Source of the DNA: Pseudoalteromonas shioyasakiensis
GTDB taxonomy: Bacteria > Pseudomonadota > Gammaproteobacteria > Enterobacterales > Alteromonadaceae
Assembly: GCF_001550135.1 (NCBI RefSeq)
Contig: NZ_LRUE01000024.1
Coordinates: 248,001 to 312,000 of the forward strand
Direction: 5' to 3'
DNA length: 64,000 bases
The notes under the pieces were generated by a model. That model was not told where the DNA came from, did no database searches, and saw nothing but the letters and a program-made list of their open reading frames with translations. This document shows positions 18,187 through 27,312 of the stretch, one piece after another. Position 1 is the stretch's first letter; each line of letters begins with the position of its first letter. The position numbers and the translations under genes are program-made.

Positions 18187-18717
18187 ATGACTCTCACCAC
18201 TGCGCGATTAACATTACGGCTGTTAAATGCCGATGATTGGCCATTGTTTTATACTTTGCATAATGATACCCAAGTTATAGCTAAATGCTTCGATAAGCCC
18301 TCAGAGGCGCAGCTGCGAGCTAAGTTTAATGAACGTTTAAAGCCTTGGCAGCCAAATTCGAATTCACCACTTTGTTTAGTTATTGTTGAAACCAGTACAG
18401 GTAAAGAGGTGGGGGTAACTGGGTTTACTTCATCAACAGTGCCAGATAGTCAAGAAGTCGGTTATTTGTTGCTGCCTAATTTTCATGGTCGTGGCTATGC
18501 CACAGAGTCTTTGCAAGCAGTGCTTGATTACGCCAAAACAGAACATGCCGTACGTGAATTTAAAGCGGTTGTCACCGAGGGTAATATCGGTTCAGAAAAA
18601 GTACTTGAGAAATGTGGTTTTCAGTTAGTCGATAAGCAGCTAGATGCGTATGCTATTGGCGGTGTTTTGTATACCGATCATCATTTTCATTTAAGTTGCA
18701 CTGATCACAGAGCGTGA
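18187..18717 (+). CDS. GNAT-family N-acetyltransferase (RimJ/RimL type)
   Basis: A 176-residue GNAT acetyltransferase of the RimJ/RimL-like subgroup. It opens with TARLTLRLLNADDWPLFYTL, the usual first strand and helix, and the acetyl-CoA loop is VGYLLLPNFHGRGYATESLQAVLDYA, where GRGYA forms the pyrophosphate-binding turn. The late motif VTEGNIGSEKVLEKCGFQ is also typical. The substrate is unknown; close relatives modify ribosomal protein N-termini or small molecules. It is a stand-alone gene between two terminators. Confidence 0.88.
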   Translation: MTLTTARLTLRLLNADDWPLFYTLHNDTQVIAKCFDKPSEAQLRAKFNERLKPWQPNSNSPLCLVIVETSTGKEVGVTGFTSSTVPDSQEVGYLLLPNFHGRGYATESLQAVLDYAKTEHAVREFKAVVTEGNIGSEKVLEKCGFQLVDKQLDAYAIGGVLYTDHHFHLSCTDHRA

Positions 18718-18724
18718 TCAGTGC
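18698..18724. terminator. Convergent hairpin between GNAT and YjbR-type genes
   Basis: A perfect 11-pair stem GCACTGATCAC/GTGATCAGTGC with a five-base loop overlaps the GNAT stop codon. There is only a weak T-run (AATTTT) on the plus side, so it may act as a terminator or a 3'-end protector for both genes. Confidence 0.65.
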
Positions 18725-18730
18725 GCAATT

Positions 18731-19117
18731 TTACAGATGAAGCTCAATCGCTTTTCTGTCTTTTTCTGGCATATTCGCAACCACTAAATCAAACGAATTA
18801 TCAATCATTCGTTCAATCTCTCCTTGTGGTACGGTGCCGTCTAAAATAACCGTATTCCATAAACGTTTGTTCATGTGATAACCCGGGATCACCGACGGGA
18901 AAATATCACGCAGTGCTTGGGCTTCATCTGGATCGCATTTCAGATTTAGCCACCATACAAGGTTTCCCTCATCGTCTGTTTGGCCTTCTTTGCCCTCGGC
19001 AAGGGTGGCAAACATTTTATGATTCACCTTGTAAACGTCGACATCTTGGCCAAATGGTTGGGTGATCATCACCAATGGCTTTTTCATTAAATACTCGTGT
19101 ACTGTGTGTTGATTCAT
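18731..19117 (-). CDS. MmcQ/YjbR-family DNA-binding-like protein
   Basis: A 128-residue protein of the MmcQ/YjbR (DUF419) family, a small CyaY-like fold. Family marks are the opening HEYLMKKPLVMITQPFGQDVDVYKV, KMFATLAEG, LNLKCDPDEAQALRDIFPSVIPGYHMNKRLWNTV and the ending DLVVANMP. A double-wing DNA-binding fold has been proposed, but function is not established. The longest open frame starts 22 codons earlier; the ATG beginning MNQHTVHEY is chosen because an AAGGATTGG ribosome site lies just upstream and it matches the family N-terminus. Confidence 0.88.
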   Translation of the reverse strand: MNQHTVHEYLMKKPLVMITQPFGQDVDVYKVNHKMFATLAEGKEGQTDDEGNLVWWLNLKCDPDEAQALRDIFPSVIPGYHMNKRLWNTVILDGTVPQGEIERMIDNSFDLVVANMPEKDRKAIELHL

Positions 19118-19307
19118 GATCCAATCCTTGAAGTCATTTTTCGTAGTTATAAAGATAGCAGCTTTTTCGTAGTTTTGAGACAACTATTGTCATAATTTGC
19201 TGAAAAATCGAATAAATAACGGCTGCGAGTCAAAACTGTAAATTTTTATTGAACAAAAGCCATTACGTGGTAAATTTCTGTCATCAAAAAACGATAGGAA
19301 TACACCC

Positions 19308-19880
19308 ATGCCTAAGGCAAGTGAAGTTAAAAAAGGCGCCGCTATCGAGCATAACGGCCGTGTTTTAGTAGTTAAAGATATTCAACGTTCAGTACCACAA
19401 GGCCGTGCTGGTGGCAGTTTATACCGCATGCGTTTATACGATGTGGTAACAGGTGGTAAAGTTGATGAAACATTTAAAGACAGCGACATGCTAAAGCTTG
19501 CTGATCTCATTCGTCGTGAAGCTATGTTCTCTTACATTGACGGTGAAGAGTATGTTTTCATGGATAACGAAGACTACACGCCATATAACCTAAATAAAGA
19601 AGCAATCAGCGAAGAGATTTTATTCGTTAATGAAGAAACTCAAGGTCTGCACGTTATTGTGATTGATGGCTCGCCAGTTGGCTTAGATTTACCATCGAGT
19701 GTTGAGCTTGTAGTTGAAGAAACTGACCCTTCAATCAAGGGCGCTTCAGCAAGTGCACGTTCAAAGCCTGCACGTTTAACAACGGGTTTAACGATTCAAG
19801 TTCCTGAGCATATTTCAACAGGCGACCGTATTCGTATTAATACCGTTGAGCATAAATTTATGGGTCGCGCAGAAAAATAA
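19308..19880 (+). CDS. yeiP: Elongation factor P-like protein YeiP (EfpL)
   Basis: A 190-residue EF-P paralogue of the YeiP/EfpL group. It has the three OB/KOW domains and the end signature GASASARSKPARLTTGLTIQVPEHISTGDRIRI. At the tip of the domain I loop the sequence is VPQGRAGGSLY with Arg33, the unmodified arginine typical of EfpL, instead of the lysine or arginine that EF-P modifies. EfpL helps ribosomes through polyproline and other stall motifs. It is monocistronic with its own terminator. No efp gene is in this window, although the EF-P hydroxylase gene epmC is, 33 kb downstream. Confidence 0.95.
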   Translation: MPKASEVKKGAAIEHNGRVLVVKDIQRSVPQGRAGGSLYRMRLYDVVTGGKVDETFKDSDMLKLADLIRREAMFSYIDGEEYVFMDNEDYTPYNLNKEAISEEILFVNEETQGLHVIVIDGSPVGLDLPSSVELVVEETDPSIKGASASARSKPARLTTGLTIQVPEHISTGDRIRINTVEHKFMGRAEK

Positions 19881-19896
19881 TTCTGTAACCCCTTTG

Positions 19897-19922
19897 AAAG
19901 CCGGCTTATAGCCGGTTTTTTT
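19897..19922 (+). terminator. Terminator of yeiP
   Basis: Stem CCGGC/GCCGG with loop TTATA, extended by flanking A/T pairs, then a T-run. Confidence 0.85.
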
Positions 19923-20026
19923 GTTTTATTTGTAACGCGCTCATAACAAAATTCATTGAAAAAGGAACGAAAAACGCGCATTATTATTGGCTTACGAAAA
20001 CAACAATAAATACCAGTAGTAGATTA

Positions 20027-20755
20027 ATGTTGAACCACGGATTGGAAAACAGAGAATACATCAAACTCCCCGAAGGCGTTGATATCGCCATTACTCCCGC
20101 TGGCGTTGTTGCCCGAAGCTATGCCTACATCATCGATTTTATTATCCGTAGTTTGGTTTTACTTGCTGTAGGTACTGTATTTGCCTTTTTTGGCGATGCT
20201 GGGCAAGGACTTATATTAATTGCTTACTTTTTAATTTCATGGGGTTATAACATCCTGTTTGAAATGGAAAGTGGCCAAACGCCGGGTAAAAAACGCCTAA
20301 AAATTCGTGTTGTGCAAGACAATGGTTTACCAGCAAGCTTTTCGCAAATTGTAGTGCGTAACTTACTACGCCCAGCCGATATGCTACCTATAGGCTATTT
20401 CTTAGGCCTTGTGGTTATGTTGTTTAACAACCGTTTTAAACGCATTGGTGATTGGGCTGCAGGCACCATGGTTATTTACGACGATGAGTTAGCTACGCGC
20501 CCTGAATTATCTCAAGGTGAAGTGCATATTCCTACCATTAGCTTAACCACCGAAGAGCAATTAGCGGTGCTTGCTTTTGCAGAGCGTCATGATGAATTAT
20601 CTGATGCAAGGCGCCGTGAGTTGGCAGCTATTTTAGCTGCACCGTTTTCTGCTGAAGAGCATGAGATTGAGGCGCAGCTCGTTAGCTATGCACGCCACTT
20701 TGCTGGGCAAGTTCAACACGATAACGATTACCCGCAGCAGGAGGGTAAGCAATGA
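20027..20755 (+). CDS. RDD-family membrane protein
   Basis: A 242-residue protein, first gene of the second MoxR cluster. Residues 15-160 form an RDD domain: the first helix begins with ARSYAYIIDFIIRSLVLL, and a later motif is GQTPGKKRLKIRVVQDNG; three hydrophobic segments follow that pattern. The C-terminal 80 residues are soluble and helical. RDD proteins are often transport-related, but inside MoxR operons the function is not known. The start overlaps nothing upstream, and the stop overlaps the next start by four bases (ATGA). Confidence 0.88.
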   Translation: MLNHGLENREYIKLPEGVDIAITPAGVVARSYAYIIDFIIRSLVLLAVGTVFAFFGDAGQGLILIAYFLISWGYNILFEMESGQTPGKKRLKIRVVQDNGLPASFSQIVVRNLLRPADMLPIGYFLGLVVMLFNNRFKRIGDWAAGTMVIYDDELATRPELSQGEVHIPTISLTTEEQLAVLAFAERHDELSDARRRELAAILAAPFSAEEHEIEAQLVSYARHFAGQVQHDNDYPQQEGKQ

Positions 20756-21702
20756 AGCAAGCTCAATTTGTAAAATCAAATAGTGTCAGTTGGGATGAGT
20801 TTGAAGCGCTTTGTGAACAAAATAGTGCAGAGTCTTTACCTGTTAATTTCCCTAACTTGTATCGCAAAGTCTGTAATGATTTAGCCATTGCGCAAAGTCG
20901 TCAATATAGTCCAGTGTTGATCGAGCAAATAAACAGGCTGGTGCAGTTAGGGCAGAAGCGCCTTTATTTATCTCGAAGCAATCAATTTTCTGAAATATGG
21001 CATGTGGCCCGCACGGCATTTCCGCGTGCACTGTATGAAAATCGTTTAATGCTTGGTATTAACCTATTGGCATTCTGGGGATTGGCCTTAATTGCTTTTA
21101 TTTGGGTGACAATAGACCCTGATGCTGCGTATACATTTTTAGGGCAAGGCACCGTACTTAATATCGAACAAATGTATAACCCTAGTGGTAGCGTTCAATC
21201 GGCGGAGCGCGGCGCATCGCAAGATCTGATGATGTTCGGGGTCTATATCTACAATAACATTGGTATCGCATTTCAGATGTTTGCAGGTGGCGTATTGTTC
21301 TGTGTTGGCGCTGCCTTTTTCTTGTTGTTCAATAGTTTTTATTTTGGTGCCGTTGCGGCTCACATTGTGAATGTTGGATTTGAAGGGCCGTTTTTCTCGT
21401 TTGTAATAACCCATGGCTCGTTTGAGTTAACCGCTATCATTATTGCTTCAGCGGCCGGGTGTCAAATAGGCTACGGCTTGTTAAATCCAGGGCAGTATAC
21501 CCGTGCATATGCGATGAAACAGGCTGCACAAAAAGCGCTTCCACTGATTGTTGGCGCATTTTTGATGTTAGTCATTGCCGCTTTCATCGAAGCATTTTGG
21601 TCACCCCGTGATATTGCTAACGAAGTTAAATATTTAGTTGGCAGCGGTTGTTGGGCTTATGTCATTTTTCGCTTATACAGAGGAATGCGCTATGGAGCTT
21701 AA
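20752..21702 (+). CDS. SpoIIM-like membrane protein
   Basis: A 316-residue protein of the stage II sporulation protein M-like (SpoIIM/DUF95) family, found here in a non-spore-former as part of a MoxR cluster. The N-terminal 90 residues are soluble and helical; about five membrane helices follow from residue 100. Family-like stretches are FGVYIYNNIGIAFQMFAGGVLF and THGSFELTAIIIASAAG. The start overlaps the RDD gene stop (ATGA) and the end overlaps the next gene by 11 bases. Confidence 0.85.
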   Translation: MKQAQFVKSNSVSWDEFEALCEQNSAESLPVNFPNLYRKVCNDLAIAQSRQYSPVLIEQINRLVQLGQKRLYLSRSNQFSEIWHVARTAFPRALYENRLMLGINLLAFWGLALIAFIWVTIDPDAAYTFLGQGTVLNIEQMYNPSGSVQSAERGASQDLMMFGVYIYNNIGIAFQMFAGGVLFCVGAAFFLLFNSFYFGAVAAHIVNVGFEGPFFSFVITHGSFELTAIIIASAAGCQIGYGLLNPGQYTRAYAMKQAAQKALPLIVGAFLMLVIAAFIEAFWSPRDIANEVKYLVGSGCWAYVIFRLYRGMRYGA

Positions 21703-23152
21703 TCGTCTTAGCTTCAATCCTCGCAAGCGCAGTGCTTACGAAACCTTTGATTTAACAGTGTTGCTAGTTAAGCAGCATGCTGTGGCATTGGTCTCTTTGT
21801 ATTTGATGATGGCAGTACCCGTATTTTTGATTGTCGGCTTTTTATTAAGCTGGGGCATAGGTGGCTTTGTTGTTTGGTGGCTTAAACCTGTATTTGAGCG
21901 ACCTTTGCTCGATTACATGTCAAAAGCGGTTTTCAATCAGCCAGTCAACATAATGAGTAGCTTAAAGTCACTCAAGCAGTTAAAAATCGCTGATATGTTA
22001 GCGCATTTAACCGTTTTTAGGCTCAGCCCAAACAGAGCATTTTTAGCCCCCGTAGAGCAACTTGAACGACTATCAGGTGAACGCAAAACTAAGCGTAAGC
22101 AGGTATTGTTTGCTTCAACTAAGCCTAAGCAAACATTGTGGATGCTGTTCTGTGTACATTTTGAGTTTATCTTATTGATGGGTATATCTGCGCTGACAAT
22201 TGCACTTGTGCCCCATTCATTCTCTGCACAAGAAGCCATGTACCAACTATTCGAAGCGCCTATCTGGGTTGAGATAGCGTTTAACTTTATTTATATCATC
22301 AGTATCTCGTTAGTGGCACCGCTTTTTGTCACCGGTGGGTTTCTTGCTTACTTACACCGCCGTGTTGAACTAGAGGGATGGGATATCGAGCTGGCATTTA
22401 AAAATATTCGCACCCGTCTTGCAGGCGTAGTCAGTGCTGTAGCACTACTTATGCTAACAACGTTTACGCTGCAACCATCAACAAGCTACGCCGAGCAAAT
22501 CGATAAGCAAGCAGTAAAAGAGCAAGTTACTGCTCTTTATAATGAGCCTAATGTCATCGAAACTGAGACTACTTGGGTGCCAAATATCGAAGCAAAAGCG
22601 AGTTCATCAGATAGTGACTGGTCATGGCTTATCGATGTGTTTACTGCCATTGGTGAAGTGTTTGGCGTGTTAGTTTGGGTATTGGTCGGTTTATTAGTTA
22701 TTTGGCTAGTTTATTACCTGATGCAAAAGCGTGGCTTTTTTGCCAACTTAAGCTTGCCTGAGCGCAGTAAAGTGAATGAAGAGCCTGTTATCCCAACCTT
22801 ATTTGCAGAAATTAAAAGCAAAGATTTACCTACAGATTTAATTGCCGCAGCAAAGCAGTGTTTTGAGCGAGGTGAGCACCGCTTGGCGCTGGCGTATTTG
22901 CTTCATCATGCGCTGAGTTGGGCGCAGCAACAACATGAAGTGCGCTTGCACCGCTCGATGACTGAGCTCGAATGTAAACGTGCAATAGATGCTAGGGTGC
23001 CAAATCAAGGGCAAGAAATTTTTGCCCGCTTATTTTCTGCGTGGGTCACGGTTGCTTGGGGCCATAAAACCCCTGATATCGACTTTATCGAGCTGACAGA
23101 GCAAATTACGGCAATGACAACAGAGACTAAGGAGCAAGCCCATGAAGCTTAA
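21692..23152 (+). CDS. DUF4129-domain membrane protein
   Basis: A 486-residue membrane protein in the second MoxR cluster. It has hydrophobic segments at about residues 26-55, 155-175, 195-215 and 245-262, a periplasmic stretch, a further helix at about 330-352 (VFGVLVWVLVGLLVIWLVYYL), and a cytoplasmic C-terminal DUF4129 domain (RGEHRLALAYLLHHALSWAQ ... FARLFSAWVTVAWGHKTP). The domain is a frequent MoxR/DUF58 neighbour of unknown function, resembling a transglutaminase-associated tail. The start is the ATG opening MELNRLSFNPRKR, inside the end of the SpoIIM-like gene and with an AGAGGA site; the longest frame starts 18 codons earlier. Confidence 0.84.
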   Translation: MELNRLSFNPRKRSAYETFDLTVLLVKQHAVALVSLYLMMAVPVFLIVGFLLSWGIGGFVVWWLKPVFERPLLDYMSKAVFNQPVNIMSSLKSLKQLKIADMLAHLTVFRLSPNRAFLAPVEQLERLSGERKTKRKQVLFASTKPKQTLWMLFCVHFEFILLMGISALTIALVPHSFSAQEAMYQLFEAPIWVEIAFNFIYIISISLVAPLFVTGGFLAYLHRRVELEGWDIELAFKNIRTRLAGVVSAVALLMLTTFTLQPSTSYAEQIDKQAVKEQVTALYNEPNVIETETTWVPNIEAKASSSDSDWSWLIDVFTAIGEVFGVLVWVLVGLLVIWLVYYLMQKRGFFANLSLPERSKVNEEPVIPTLFAEIKSKDLPTDLIAAAKQCFERGEHRLALAYLLHHALSWAQQQHEVRLHRSMTELECKRAIDARVPNQGQEIFARLFSAWVTVAWGHKTPDIDFIELTEQITAMTTETKEQAHEA

Positions 23153-24290
23153 GGTTGTGCTCATAGCGGCGCTAGTGGTGTTTAGCTTATTTGTTATTGC
23201 TGGTATTGCTTCTTTAGATTGGCAGAAAAAAGAAATAGAAATTGGCTTTCATAGTGATGTGGCAAGAGATAACTTTACGATGGCTAAGCGGCTACTTAAA
23301 GCCAATGGTATCGATTGGAATAAAAACAAACGCTTGGCAGAGCAAGCACAAAGTGATGAGTTAAACATAGACCCGCAAAGTATCTTAATTTTGGATGAGG
23401 CGGTGCTTGCTGACTCTTACCAGTTAGATGTACAACTTGCCGATTGGGTCGCAGAAGGCGGGCGTTTAATTTATGTATTAAACAGGCAACGTGATGAGCT
23501 GGCAATAGATAGCACAGTATTTTTTAGTCAGCTTGGCATCAATGTAGAAAGCCAAGAAGATGTTTTTGAATATGATTTTGCGATGCTCAAAGAAGGGAAT
23601 AAAAATAGTACTTTATCAATTGATGAAAACACTCAGCTTGACCTTGAGCTAAGCCGTGCCTTTTTTATTGAAAACTGCCCCGGTGTGAGTACCAACAATG
23701 ATAACGGCGATACCTTGATGTGTGACTTTGCATTTGGTCAAGGTAGGGTCATTGTGATGCCATCGCTGTTACCTTTTACCAATTACCGACTTCGCCATCT
23801 GGATCATGGCAGTTTATTACTTTGGTTAAGTAAAGGGGCTGAAAAAGTAACCTATGTACCTTACCTGACTTACCCAAATTGGTTTGCCAAATTATGGCAC
23901 TGGAGCTGGCAATTTGTGGTGACGTTGCTGTTATTAATTGTGCTTGCAGTGTGGCATATCAGTAGTCGTATAGGCCGCTCTTATGCTCCTGACTTCGATA
24001 TAAAAACCAGCTTTAACCAGCATATTCGTGCAGTGGCAAACTTTTATTCAGAGCATGGTCACGAAGCCGTGCTATTTACTGCACTCAAGAAAGATTTTTA
24101 CGCCAAAGTAGAGTCGCGAGTGCCTAATTTTAAGATGCTTAGTGCTGAAAAGCAGGCGCAGATCATCGCTAATTTAACTCATTTTGAAAAACACAATGTG
24201 GCTGAGTTGCTTGCTAGCAAGTTGCCTGAGTCCAAAGAACAACGAACAGAATATATAAAACGATTTAAACAATTAAGGAATGCCTTATGA
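23142..24290 (+). CDS. DUF4350-domain membrane protein
   Basis: A 382-residue protein with an N-terminal membrane helix (about 5-23), a DUF4350-type extracytoplasmic domain (about 30-225: LIAALVV start, NWLKNGI-like middle, LILDEAVLADSYQLDVQLADWVAEGGRLIYVL, and FAFGQGRVIVMPSLL), a second helix at about 255-275 (FVVTLLLLIVLAVWHI), and a cytoplasmic tail. The Rossmann-like middle (glutamine-amidotransferase-like fold) suggests a ligand-binding role, not proven. Start overlaps the previous stop by 11 bases, end overlaps moxR by four. Confidence 0.84.
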   Translation: MKLKVVLIAALVVFSLFVIAGIASLDWQKKEIEIGFHSDVARDNFTMAKRLLKANGIDWNKNKRLAEQAQSDELNIDPQSILILDEAVLADSYQLDVQLADWVAEGGRLIYVLNRQRDELAIDSTVFFSQLGINVESQEDVFEYDFAMLKEGNKNSTLSIDENTQLDLELSRAFFIENCPGVSTNNDNGDTLMCDFAFGQGRVIVMPSLLPFTNYRLRHLDHGSLLLWLSKGAEKVTYVPYLTYPNWFAKLWHWSWQFVVTLLLLIVLAVWHISSRIGRSYAPDFDIKTSFNQHIRAVANFYSEHGHEAVLFTALKKDFYAKVESRVPNFKMLSAEKQAQIIANLTHFEKHNVAELLASKLPESKEQRTEYIKRFKQLRNAL

Positions 24291-25270
24291 GCACGGAATT
24301 GGACACTAATCGCATGAGCTTAGTTGAGGCAGCTGATGCAGTAAAACAAGTAAAGCATAACATTTCGCGTGTGTTAGTTGGTCAAGATGCCATTGTTGAA
24401 GATGTGCTTACAGTGCTCTTTGCGGGTGGCCATGTGTTACTTGAAGGGGTTCCTGGGCTTGGTAAAACGCTACTGGTTAGAGCCTTGGCAAAAAGCTTAA
24501 ATGTAGACTTTTCGCGAGTGCAGTTTACACCGGATTTAATGCCTTCAGATGTTGTTGGTCATAGTTTGTATGATATGAAATCAGGTGAATTTAATATCAA
24601 AAAAGGCCCAGCATTTACTAATATTTTGCTGGCTGATGAAATCAACCGTGCACCAGCTAAAACGCAATCAGCTCTTCTTGAGGTGATGCAAGAGCAACAA
24701 ATCACCATTGATGGCGAGTCATTATCTATTGATTCACCGTTTATGGTATTAGCCACTCAAAACCCATTAGATCAAGAAGGGACGTACCCACTGCCTGAGG
24801 CTGAATTAGACCGTTTTATGATGAAAGTGGAGCTTGGTTTTCCTTCTCATGAATCGGAAGTTGAGCTTTTAAAACTGAATACACAAATTGTCTCTAATGA
24901 AACCAAAGTAGAGCAGCTCCCTGCGGTATTGGATGCTAATCGAATTGCGGAAATTAAACAGCTTTGTGCAGATATCTTAGTAGACGAACAAATACTGAAT
25001 TATGCCGTCGATATCGTGCGTAGTTCACGAACTTGGCAAGGCGTATTGCACGGCGCAGGGTTACGTGCCTCAATTAATATCATTAAAGCGGCAAAAGTAA
25101 TGGCATTAATGAATGGCCGTGACTTTGTAACTCCTGATGATGTGAAGTCAGTGTCTGTGAATATCTTAAGACACCGATTAATTTTATCGGCTGATTTGGA
25201 GCTGGAAGGGGTGTCATTTGATGAAGTGATCAATGCCATTTTAGCCAGTGTTGAAGCGCCACGCTCATGA
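24287..25270 (+). CDS. MoxR-family AAA+ ATPase (second cluster)
   Basis: A 327-residue MoxR ATPase with Walker A EGVPGLGKTLLVRAL (about 57-71), sensor/Walker B region LLADEINRAPAKTQSALLEVMQ and DEQEGTYPLPEAELDRF-type substrate loop (NPLDQEGTYPLPEA). The lid helices end with VNILRHRLILSADLELEG. It is the fifth gene in a run of six with overlapping starts and stops and is followed directly by a DUF58 gene, the usual partner. It is clearly a different paralogue from the MoxR of the bat-type operon. Confidence 0.94.
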   Translation: MSTELDTNRMSLVEAADAVKQVKHNISRVLVGQDAIVEDVLTVLFAGGHVLLEGVPGLGKTLLVRALAKSLNVDFSRVQFTPDLMPSDVVGHSLYDMKSGEFNIKKGPAFTNILLADEINRAPAKTQSALLEVMQEQQITIDGESLSIDSPFMVLATQNPLDQEGTYPLPEAELDRFMMKVELGFPSHESEVELLKLNTQIVSNETKVEQLPAVLDANRIAEIKQLCADILVDEQILNYAVDIVRSSRTWQGVLHGAGLRASINIIKAAKVMALMNGRDFVTPDDVKSVSVNILRHRLILSADLELEGVSFDEVINAILASVEAPRS

Positions 25271-26586
25271 ATCGCATTAAGCATAGACCTGCAAAACGCT
25301 TAGTACAATTAACAGCTTTGTTGCTGTTATTGTTGCTTGTCTGTGCCATTGCATCAGTTGACAGCTTAGTGCTAACGGCCTTGCTCTTAGTGCCTTTATT
25401 GCTCGCATTTGTAGATTACATAGCGGCGAAGTCAGAGCCTTTACTTGAAGTAAGTGCACAAACGAGTCTCAACATGGCTTTGTATCGCCGCCAAGCATTG
25501 CAGCTAGTGATTAAAAACAAAGCGAAGCATGCGACCATGCTAGATGTCAGTGTTCATTTAAGTAATGCAATTGAGCTACAAAAGCCACAGCAAACGGTGT
25601 TTATAGATGCAATGCAACAAGTAAAGCAGAGCTTTACATTACGCGCTCACAAACGAGGTGATGCGCAGATCAGTGCCATTGAACTTAGGGTAGGGTCGCC
25701 ATTTGGCCTTTGGCAAACAAACTGGTTAGCTGTGCAAGCAATTCAATTAAAAGTGTATCCCGACTTTAGCCGAGTTACTTCAAAGCAGCATTTAAATGGC
25801 GTAGTGAATAAGCCTATTTCAGGCTTAAAGCTCACTAAAAAGCGCGGTGATGGTATCGAATTTCAGCAATTACGCGAATATCGCCAAGGTGATAGTGTTA
25901 GACAGATAGACTGGCAGGCGACCAGTAAGCGTCGAAAACTCATTTCTCGTGAGTATCAAGAAGAGCAAAACCAACACGTTATAGTGATGCTAGACGCCTC
26001 TAAAAAAATGGCCATTGAAGCTAATGAAGGCAGCCACTTTGATCATGCTTTAAATGCATTGCTACTGCTGTCACACACCGTTTTAAAGCAAGGTGATTGG
26101 TTTAGCATGCAAAGCTTTAATCAAAACCTGCGCTGGTTACCCGATGTAAAAGGCGCGCAGAATGTATCACGGGTAATGAATCACTTTTATGATCTATACC
26201 CAGATAAGAGCAGCAGTGACTATTTAGTGGCTGTAAACCAATTAATCGCCAAGCGCAGTAAGCGTTCTTTAGTGTTATTAGTCACCACACTTGATGAGCA
26301 AAGCATTGATGAGTTAATGCCTGCAATTAAGCTATTACAAAAACACCACTTAGTGGCACTTATTAATATTAATAATCGGGCGGTAAATGAGGTGCTCGAT
26401 GAGCCTATTGAAAAGTACGAAGATGCAACCAGCTATTGTGCAGCATTAGCGTTATTAAATTCACATAAAGCCAATATGGCGAAGCTGAAAAAACAAGGTG
26501 TAATAGCTATAGATTGTAACCCTGAGCAGCTACTACCGCATGTGCTTAACACCTATTTAAATGTGAAGCACTCCGGGGCATTGTAA
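25267..26586 (+). CDS. DUF58-domain membrane protein
   Basis: A 439-residue DUF58 protein with two closely spaced N-terminal membrane helices (about 14-48), an immunoglobulin-like domain, and the DUF58 core at about 195-225 (RRGDGIEFQQLREYRQGDSVRQIDWQATSKRRKL region) followed by a degenerate VWA-like strand HVIVMLDASKKM. It is larger than the DUF58 protein of the first cluster because of its membrane N-terminus. It is the last gene of the operon; its start overlaps the moxR stop (ATGA) and a palindromic terminator follows. Confidence 0.88.
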   Translation: MNRIKHRPAKRLVQLTALLLLLLLVCAIASVDSLVLTALLLVPLLLAFVDYIAAKSEPLLEVSAQTSLNMALYRRQALQLVIKNKAKHATMLDVSVHLSNAIELQKPQQTVFIDAMQQVKQSFTLRAHKRGDAQISAIELRVGSPFGLWQTNWLAVQAIQLKVYPDFSRVTSKQHLNGVVNKPISGLKLTKKRGDGIEFQQLREYRQGDSVRQIDWQATSKRRKLISREYQEEQNQHVIVMLDASKKMAIEANEGSHFDHALNALLLLSHTVLKQGDWFSMQSFNQNLRWLPDVKGAQNVSRVMNHFYDLYPDKSSSDYLVAVNQLIAKRSKRSLVLLVTTLDEQSIDELMPAIKLLQKHHLVALININNRAVNEVLDEPIEKYEDATSYCAALALLNSHKANMAKLKKQGVIAIDCNPEQLLPHVLNTYLNVKHSGAL

Positions 26587-26608
26587 TAACCTAATAGCAA
26601 CCCGCAAT

Positions 26609-26638
26609 AAAAAAGGCATTGAATTCAATGCCTTTTTT
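26609..26638. terminator. Perfect 30-base palindromic bidirectional terminator
   Basis: AAAAAAGGCATTGAA and its exact reverse complement are joined with no spacer around a central GAATTC, giving T-runs on both strands. It separates the DUF58 gene from the convergent DUF4234-like gene. Confidence 0.9.
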
Positions 26639-26659
26639 ATTAGCTAATAAGCGAAACGA

Positions 26660-27136
26660 TTATTTTTGATTATCAATAGCTTCGTTAATTTTGTATTGGA
26701 AATAAATAACGTTAAAGAAAAACGTTAAAATACCACCTAAATGAACTGGTTCATTACTGCCTTCATTAATCAACTCTTTAATCGATGTACGAAGAGAGAA
26801 AATTAATACAATGGCAACAACAAACGAAATCAGTGACACAATACCACCAATTTCAGGTGAAATTCCTGTAAAAGACAACGCAATATTCACAATGTACAAA
26901 GCAACATAGCCATAAACTAAGCCTTGGCTTACCTGGTTTTTTGCTAATGCATTGGCTTTATTGGTTCGGCTTACTAGCCAGTATACGGCGTAGATACCAA
27001 ATGTGAAAAGACATAAAAAGAACACGCCCCAAGCAGAAAAGCGGTCAAAGTTTAAAATAGGTTTATTACCACCATTATTTTGCTGAGTAAGCTCAGCTTC
27101 TGGCGCTTCATAGATGTTAGCTGATTCTTCAGACAT
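26660..27136 (-). CDS. DUF4234-like small integral membrane protein
   Basis: A 158-residue protein with an acidic N-terminal tail (first 27 residues) and four predicted membrane helices: GVFFLCLFTFGIYAVYWL at about 37-54, QGLVYGYVALYIVNIALSF, IGGIVSLISFVVAIVLIF and GGILTFFFNVIYFQYKI. The first helix resembles the start of DUF4234 proteins (FTFGIYAVYWLV). Function unknown. It stands alone; a CATAACGATTCCTC-type ribosome site (GAGGAA on its own strand) precedes the start. Confidence 0.75.
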   Translation of the reverse strand: MSEESANIYEAPEAELTQQNNGGNKPILNFDRFSAWGVFFLCLFTFGIYAVYWLVSRTNKANALAKNQVSQGLVYGYVALYIVNIALSFTGISPEIGGIVSLISFVVAIVLIFSLRTSIKELINEGSNEPVHLGGILTFFFNVIYFQYKINEAIDNQK

Positions 27137-27312
27137 AACGATTCCTCATAATTATTTTTGTATATTCCTTTGTGCAAATTGCACGTACCGATAATAGCAG
27201 TGAGGCTGGTTTTTGTACATCATTTCAACAGCCTAGAAAGTAAGGTTAACTACCATAAAGGTCAGTATAAATAAGCCTTATAGAGGGTATAGCATGAGAG
27301 AAGTTTTAAAGT

